NCBI GenBank assembly: GCA_001773575.1
Contig: MEXB01000002.1
Coordinates: 1-39,858, forward strand
DNA: 39,858 nt
DNA from: Candidatus Adlerbacteria bacterium RIFOXYC1_FULL_48_26
GTDB lineage: Bacteria > Patescibacteriota > Minisyncoccia > Phycocordibacterales > SBAW01
Reading direction: 5' to 3'
The notes below the pieces were generated by a model. That model did no database searches and was not told where the DNA came from. It was given only the letters and a program-made list of their open reading frames with translations. This document shows positions 34,382-39,858 of this stretch, in pieces. Both the position numbers and the translations under genes were made by a program. Position 1 is the first letter of the stretch; each line of letters opens with the position of its first letter.

Positions 34382-36475
34382 ATGACACAATTTATTACAT
34401 CAATCTTGCCAACCATACAACATCTGGGCGACTTCGGGTATTGGATTGTACTGGTATTTGCACTCTTGGAATCACTGGCGTTCATAGGCATGATAGTTCC
34501 CGGCGCGGTTGTCGTCGTTTTTGCTGGTGTCCTCTCCGCGCAGGGATATCTTGATCTTATAGATCTCATATGGTTTGCCGCGATCGGCGCAATTCTTGGT
34601 GACACAATCAGCTACTATCTTGGGTCGCGTGGCAAGTACCTTTTTCGCCCCGAGAGTCGTTTTTTTAAATTAAGCCACTTAGAACGAGGTGAACAATTTT
34701 TTAAACGACACGGTGGCAAAAGTGTTTTTTTAGGACGATTTATAGGGTGGATTCGCCCATTAGTGCCGTTTGTCGCTGGACTTTTGAAAATGCGTATGCG
34801 TACGTTTCTATTGTGGAATATTTCAAGTGGTGTTCTTTGGGCGGCAGTGCATGTACTCCTTGGGTATGCCTTTGGAAACGTGTTGGGAGTTGTCGAGATT
34901 TGGTCATCTCGCGTCGGCTTGTTCATGTTTGGAGCCATAGTATTCGTTTTTGTCGCGTGGTATGGACTTTCAAGAAGCAGGCCGTTTTTTCTGTTCCTTG
35001 CCTCAATATGGCAATCTGTTACTCGCGCCATTGCCGAAAATCCTGATGTACTGCGCTTCAAGGAGCGACATCCAGGATTCGTAGAATTTGTACGAAATCG
35101 GCTTGACCCGCACTATTTCAGCGGACGCACACTAACACTTCTCTTGCTCGGAATATTGTATTCGTTCTCACTTCTTGTCGGCGTTGTTGAGGATTTTATT
35201 CGCAGTGACAGTATCGTTGCAATAGACGAGCGCGTGGCGAACCTTGTATATGCATTTCGCGATACAGAGTTACTGAACTTTTTCACATGGATTACTTTTT
35301 GGGGGAAATGGGAAATGGTTATCGTTGGAGTGATACTCGCTATCTTTCTTTTGTGGATATGGGGGCGGGGACGGTTCACGCTCTCACTCGTGGTTGCAAT
35401 CGCAGGTGCCGAGCTTTTCACAACACTTGGTAAAATCGTATTGCATCGGCCTCGCCCTGATATCGCGTACTATGTCGAACACGGGTTTGCGTTTCCAAGC
35501 GGTCACGCAACGATCGCGGTTGCGTTCTACGGATTTTGTGCGTACATTCTTGTTCGCACTGCCCCCAGTTGGTCGAGAAAGGTGGCGTATGCCGTCAGCG
35601 CCATATCTTTGATCGCTCTCATCGGCGTGAGCCGAATATATCTCGGCGTTCATTATGTGAGCGACGTATTGGCCGGGTACGCGGTAGGACTCCTCTGGCT
35701 TCTCATAGCTGTTTCGTTCAGCGAATGGTTGTTCTCACGACATCCTGATGTATTCGTTCCTCGTTTGCGCCGAGCAGGAGCAATCACACTCACAATTATT
35801 TTGATATGGGTAGCTACGTATGGAGTACTTGTGGCACGATACCATCCGCCTCGGGCGGTCATCGCAACGCCGACGTTCTCTGCTGTGCAGAACATTAAGG
35901 CGACGTTTGCCTCTAGCTCTCTCCCGCTCTTCACCGAAACAGTTACGGGTGCGACGCAAGAGCCTATCAGCATTATTTTTGTTGTGCGTAATGATGAATC
36001 TTTGGTAAATGCGCTCCAAAAAGCCGGATGGTTGCAAGCTGACCCCGCTACACTAAAAAATACTCTCATACTTGCAGCGCGCGCCCTTTCAAATACCGCG
36101 TACCCCAAAGCACCTATGACTCCGTCGTTTTGGGACACACGCGTGCATGACTTCGGATTCCAAAAAGAAACCTTGGCACAGACGGTTCGTTCGCGACATC
36201 ATGCACGCATATGGCATACGTCTTTACAAACCGCGGATGGACAGAATATATATGTCGGCACTGCCAGCCTTGACGTGGGATTGAAGTGGGGAGTGACGCA
36301 TATGATTGATCCGAATATTGATACCGAGCGCGAGTTTCTTTTACAAGACCTTGAAACCGCCGGCGTGGTTAGTAGCATAGAGAAACTACAGCTCGTAAAA
36401 CCAAGTTTGGGCGAAAATTTCTCGGGTGATTCGTTCTTTACCGACGGTATGGCATATATTCTTAAACTGCGATAA
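34382..36475 (+). CDS. DedA - PAP2 phosphatase fusion with LssY-like C-terminus
   Basis: N-terminal DedA-like domain, then KIVLHRPRPD...FPSGHATIAVAFYG...SRIYLGVHYVSDVLAG (PAP2), then a soluble C-terminal domain. Confidence 0.9.
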   Translation: MTQFITSILPTIQHLGDFGYWIVLVFALLESLAFIGMIVPGAVVVVFAGVLSAQGYLDLIDLIWFAAIGAILGDTISYYLGSRGKYLFRPESRFFKLSHLERGEQFFKRHGGKSVFLGRFIGWIRPLVPFVAGLLKMRMRTFLLWNISSGVLWAAVHVLLGYAFGNVLGVVEIWSSRVGLFMFGAIVFVFVAWYGLSRSRPFFLFLASIWQSVTRAIAENPDVLRFKERHPGFVEFVRNRLDPHYFSGRTLTLLLLGILYSFSLLVGVVEDFIRSDSIVAIDERVANLVYAFRDTELLNFFTWITFWGKWEMVIVGVILAIFLLWIWGRGRFTLSLVVAIAGAELFTTLGKIVLHRPRPDIAYYVEHGFAFPSGHATIAVAFYGFCAYILVRTAPSWSRKVAYAVSAISLIALIGVSRIYLGVHYVSDVLAGYAVGLLWLLIAVSFSEWLFSRHPDVFVPRLRRAGAITLTIILIWVATYGVLVARYHPPRAVIATPTFSAVQNIKATFASSSLPLFTETVTGATQEPISIIFVVRNDESLVNALQKAGWLQADPATLKNTLILAARALSNTAYPKAPMTPSFWDTRVHDFGFQKETLAQTVRSRHHARIWHTSLQTADGQNIYVGTASLDVGLKWGVTHMIDPNIDTEREFLLQDLETAGVVSSIEKLQLVKPSLGENFSGDSFFTDGMAYILKLR

Positions 36476-36479
36476 TTTT

Positions 36480-37061
36480 ATGTCAGCGTCTCCGCTCAAA
36501 ACCGATCAGGAACTGGTGCGTAATGCGCTCGCAGATCGTCATGCGTTTGCGGCACTTGTAACGAAATACGAAGCACCGTTACGTCGTTATGTGAAAAGGC
36601 TCGGCATCAATTCTGCCGAAGATGCAGACGACGTTTTGCAAGAAGCGTTCATTAAAGCGTACGTTAATCTCAACGATTACGACCCCTCGCTTCCATTTGG
36701 CGCCTGGATGTACCGTATCACGCACAATGAGAGCATCTCCCTTTTTCGCAAGCAACGAGTCCGCCCACATACCGTAGAAACGGAAGAGGAACTTGTAATA
36801 TTTGAGAATATTGCAGATGCTACCGATATTCATGCAGAGATTGACAAAAAGCTTTTAAAAGTAGCTGTTCACAAAGCTCTCGCGGGCATTGGAGAGCAAT
36901 ATAGGAGTGTGCTCGTCCTGCGCTTTTTGGAAGAGAAAAGCTATGACGAAATCGCCGATATTTTGCAAATCCCAAGTGGAACTGTCGCAACCTACATCAG
37001 CCGTGGGAAGCGAGAGCTCAAAGACTCGTTATTAAAGGAATTTATTAGCACGGACGTATAA
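36480..37061 (+). CDS. ECF-type RNA polymerase sigma factor
   Basis: DADDVLQEAFIKAYVNLNDYDPSLPFGAWMYRITHNESISLFRKQRV and RFLEEKSYDEIADILQIPSGTVATYISRGKREL. Confidence 0.93.
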   Translation: MSASPLKTDQELVRNALADRHAFAALVTKYEAPLRRYVKRLGINSAEDADDVLQEAFIKAYVNLNDYDPSLPFGAWMYRITHNESISLFRKQRVRPHTVETEEELVIFENIADATDIHAEIDKKLLKVAVHKALAGIGEQYRSVLVLRFLEEKSYDEIADILQIPSGTVATYISRGKRELKDSLLKEFISTDV

Positions 37062-37072
37062 TATATAAACCT

Positions 37073-37567
37073 ATGGAAAATTTTTCAGAACATATTGTAA
37101 AAGAAATAGCCGAACGCGGGGCAACTCCAAAACCGCGCTGGCATTTTCTCTTGAAGCGCTCAGTCTTTTGGACACTAGCTGGGCTTGCGATTGTCACAGG
37201 AGGCATCGCTGTTTCTGTCGCTTGGTACGTCTTTTCCGATAACGACGGTCTCAGGACTCTCGGGCAGCCTGCCTTGCAAGATACGCTTCGGGATTTTGCC
37301 CAAAGTATTCCGTACATTTGGCTTTTTGTACTCGGATTGTTTACCGCGTCGGCATATCTTGGGTTTCGCCGGACACGCAAGGGATATCGCTATGCTACGG
37401 TGGTGGTTGTCGGTGCGGCGATAATCCTCTCTCTCGTGTTCGGCCTTATTCTCGATAGACTCGACTTCGGACAAACGGTACACAAATACCTTCTCTCGAA
37501 TACCACTGTGTACGACAAGCTTATCCACTCCAGCGAGGATGAGGGAGATTACGAGGGCAACTACTGA
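37073..37567 (+). CDS. Membrane protein adjacent to sigma factor (possible anti-sigma)
   Basis: Several TM segments, starts 11 nt after the sigma stop; function inferred from position. Confidence 0.7.
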   Translation: MENFSEHIVKEIAERGATPKPRWHFLLKRSVFWTLAGLAIVTGGIAVSVAWYVFSDNDGLRTLGQPALQDTLRDFAQSIPYIWLFVLGLFTASAYLGFRRTRKGYRYATVVVVGAAIILSLVFGLILDRLDFGQTVHKYLLSNTTVYDKLIHSSEDEGDYEGNY

Positions 37568-37653
37568 TTTGAAAGAAACTCCACATGCCATGCGTAGTAA
37601 TAAATGGAAGGCAGATATCACTTCCGCATTACTAGCATTAACAATAACGAACT

Positions 37654-38142
37654 ATGAAAAACAAATCATTACTAGCTCTTTTGGCGATTCCACTGGCAGG
37701 ACTGGGTATTGTAGGAAGCGTAGCGTTTGCGCAAAGCAACGTCCCGACATCCCAGCCCACTCAGACGGAGACGGTAAACCAGAGAGAAGTGGACTCCGAC
37801 ACGGAGATTCCGGACGCCCAAGAACAGCAGATGCTTCAAGCCAAGGCCACAATCACCGCCGATCAGGCGAAACAGGTCGCTGAGACCAAACTAGGTGGGA
37901 CGGCAACAAGTATTCAGCTGGAAGATGAGGACGGCACAGTTGTCTACAATGTTGTTATCGGGGACCAAGAAGTTAAGGTAAACGCGGCAGACGGTACAAT
38001 TACAAAAATTGAATCCGCTGATACCGAAAACGACTCTGATGACACCAAGCAGATGACCACCGGACACGGTAACGAGCCAAACGACGGAGCGTCAGTCTCT
38101 GATGGTGACGGTGAGACCAACGACGATGGAATCATCCAGTAA
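37654..38142 (+). CDS. Secreted PepSY-domain protein
   Basis: Signal peptide; ITADQAKQVAETKLGGTATSIQLEDEDGTVVYNVVIGDQEVKVNAADGTITKIE. Confidence 0.85.
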   Translation: MKNKSLLALLAIPLAGLGIVGSVAFAQSNVPTSQPTQTETVNQREVDSDTEIPDAQEQQMLQAKATITADQAKQVAETKLGGTATSIQLEDEDGTVVYNVVIGDQEVKVNAADGTITKIESADTENDSDDTKQMTTGHGNEPNDGASVSDGDGETNDDGIIQ

Positions 38143-38156
38143 CCAGTCAAAAACAG

Positions 38157-38185
38157 GACTCCCTAAATCTGGAGTCCTGTTTTTT
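38157..38185 (+). terminator. Terminator after PepSY gene
   Basis: AGGACTCCCTAAATCTGGAGTCCTGTTTTTT. Confidence 0.75.
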
Positions 38186-38207
38186 AATTTGAGCATCGAG
38201 CTGAATG

Positions 38208-38248
38208 GGGAGTCCCGCCCGCGATCCCTTCTGTCCTTCGCGGGCGGG
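38208..38248. repeat. 41-bp hairpin repeat, copy 1
   Basis: GGGAGTCCCGCCCGCGATCCCTTCTGTCCTTCGCGGGCGGG; CCCGCCCGCGA/TCGCGGGCGGG stem. Confidence 0.88.
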
Positions 38249-38328
38249 GTTGTGCGCGTCTGAGTGTTTAAACCTTGTACACAGTGGCTATAGAGTTGTG
38301 TCCACATATTTAGTATAATGAATACACT

Positions 38329-39198
38329 ATGAACATTATAAAACCCATCGCAATTTCATTATTATTCATCCCATTTTTGGCTTTTGCGCAAAGCCCGCAA
38401 GTCACGCTTCCGTCGGCAGGTCTTACACCCGAAAGCTCATTCTATTTCCTTGACCGCTTAGGGGAAAATTTACGACAATTTTTTACATTTAATCCAGAGG
38501 CAAAAGCTAAGCTCCAAATTGAATTTGCAGGAGAGCGTATTGCGGAGATTAAAATCATGGTTGAAGAGAAGGGCGTTAACGCCAAAGGACTTGCGATAGC
38601 CCAGTCGCTTCTTCAAGCCAATGTAGCGTATGCCGCAGAGATTGTGAGTGAAGAGAAGACATCCGGCAAAGACGTGTCCGCTCTTGCCAAAACATTGAAT
38701 GACGAATTTGATGCGCGGGATAAACTTTTGGAGCAAACTTTCAAGGACGCTAAAGCGCAACTAAAAGCCCAGCGCAAAGAAATCAAGACGAATCTTCTTG
38801 CAGAAGCACGCCGTGTCGGAGACACCGCGCAGATAGCAATACTGGAAGCGCAACTTAAGGACATTGACGGACAGATTGACGCACTCGGGCAGAAAAAAGA
38901 CCAACTTGAGAATTCTCTTCAAAACGAACAAAACAAAATAGAGGATGAAATGAGTAAGGATGATCAGAAAAAGGAGGAAATTGAGCAAAAGGAAGAACAA
39001 GAAGCGGTAGAGGCGGAGGAAGCAACAGAAGCGGATGAACCAGAAGAGGTTGATGAGCCGAAAGAAATTGACGAACCAAAGGAAACTTCGGAACAGTCAG
39101 AGGCAGGAGAAAAAGATAACAAGAAAGACACTACTCAAAATTCAAATTCTTCAAATCAAGGCGATCAAAACACTACTAAGACAGAAGACAACGAATAA
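38329..39198 (+). CDS. Secreted DUF5667-like protein with acidic repeat tail
   Basis: Signal peptide, LTPESSFYFLDRLGENLRQFFTFNPEAKAKLQIEFAGERIAEI, then E/D/K-rich low-complexity tail. Confidence 0.85.
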   Translation: MNIIKPIAISLLFIPFLAFAQSPQVTLPSAGLTPESSFYFLDRLGENLRQFFTFNPEAKAKLQIEFAGERIAEIKIMVEEKGVNAKGLAIAQSLLQANVAYAAEIVSEEKTSGKDVSALAKTLNDEFDARDKLLEQTFKDAKAQLKAQRKEIKTNLLAEARRVGDTAQIAILEAQLKDIDGQIDALGQKKDQLENSLQNEQNKIEDEMSKDDQKKEEIEQKEEQEAVEAEEATEADEPEEVDEPKEIDEPKETSEQSEAGEKDNKKDTTQNSNSSNQGDQNTTKTEDNE

Positions 39199-39202
39199 TT
39201 TA

Positions 39203-39243
39203 GGGAGTCCCTCCCGCGATTCCTTCTGTCCTTCGCGGGCGGG
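39203..39243. repeat. 41-bp hairpin repeat, copy 2 (direct orientation)
   Basis: GGGAGTCCCTCCCGCGATTCCTTCTGTCCTTCGCGGGCGGG, 2 mismatches to 38208..38248. Confidence 0.88.
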
Positions 39244-39774
39244 ATTTGCGCGCGCATGGGTGGTGTGGGGCAAGCGCATCGGCTTCGCGCCTTCGGGCAT
39301 TTCCGCTAGGGCGTCCACGCCCTTGGATGAGCGCCGCCGTTCTCTTGCAATGCAGAAGTTTAGTAGCGGAAGCGACACCACGAAAGCAATATTGAAAACG
39401 AGGAAGGGGGTTGTGCGAGGGCGGACTCCGAAGGCACAAACAACGAAGCCACAAAGCGTAAGTAAAAGATAAACACAATAAAGCACTGAATACTCTGGCA
39501 AACCACTGCGAGGAGGAGACCGAAGCTGGGGGGAGGATTCCTTCCTCCCCCCAAACAGATGCGTGCCCGAGCACCCGCCCCGCAGGGCGGAAGTGCGAGG
39601 AAAAGCACGCTACCTAGACATCTAGGCGCGAGTAGCCCTAGCGGAAATGTCCGAGGCGGATGCCGAGGATGGACTCCATGGGCTGGACGAACTACTAGCG
39701 ATAAAAAATGACACGAGGCTCAATTTTGCATTTGTATTTTCCGACTGCTTCTTCCTTAGAAGAAGCCCGACCGA

Positions 39775-39858
39775 GCCCCGTTTCCGCCCATTCAATTTTA
39801 AAAAAATCCCCCCCGCGAAAAAATAAGTATGGAAAGGCGGAACGGGGCGAGGGCGGAG
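39775..39858 (-). repeat. 84-bp hairpin repeat, copy 2 (inverted; may continue past window end)
   Basis: Reverse complement identical to 34010..34093. Confidence 0.93.

Noticed and set aside
39035-39472. 145-aa plus-strand ORF
   Set aside because: Out-of-frame continuation over the acidic-tail gene and the hairpin repeat; Arg-rich and low complexity.
32097-39858. Classical tRNA-flanked integrative island with a direct repeat of the tRNA 3' end
   Set aside because: I did not see a second copy of CGGGGTTCGATTCCCCGTAGGGTCA in direct orientation within the window; only the inverted repeat shares the terminal TCA.

Overview
This 39.9 kb window looks like a Parcubacteria-like (CPR) chromosome segment; that lineage call is inferred from gene content and small-genome style, not proven. 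The core content is: leucyl aminopeptidase; a tight scpA-scpB-dac-mraY-ftsW-murG-gltX cluster; an M23 peptidase; an ABC-2 exporter; rpmA (L27), rplI (L9) and rplU (L21); ctpA, corA, cysS, dnaB, recR, rmuC and a YqeY-like gene; and tRNA-Glu(CUC). Interleaved are accessory blocks: small orphan genes, a SIR2-domain gene with a 31-aa membrane micro-ORF, a large serine recombinase at the tRNA-Glu bounded by ~115-140 bp inverted repeats, and a 5.7 kb block bounded by inverted 84-bp hairpin repeats. The most notable patterns read directly from sequence are: (1) structured ncRNA candidates with long closing helices, two of which begin exactly at the predicted +1 of a sigma70-type promoter, fold as three-way junctions and end at a terminator; (2) two promoter/5'-end styles, in which many core genes have a -10 hexamer exactly 6 nt before the start codon (predicted leaderless) while orphan genes have TTGACA-16/17-TANNNT promoters, an SD and a private terminator, arranged head to tail as cassettes; (3) the recombinase inverted-repeat/tRNA arrangement; (4) the SIR2 plus micro-ORF module. 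No database search or folding program was run.
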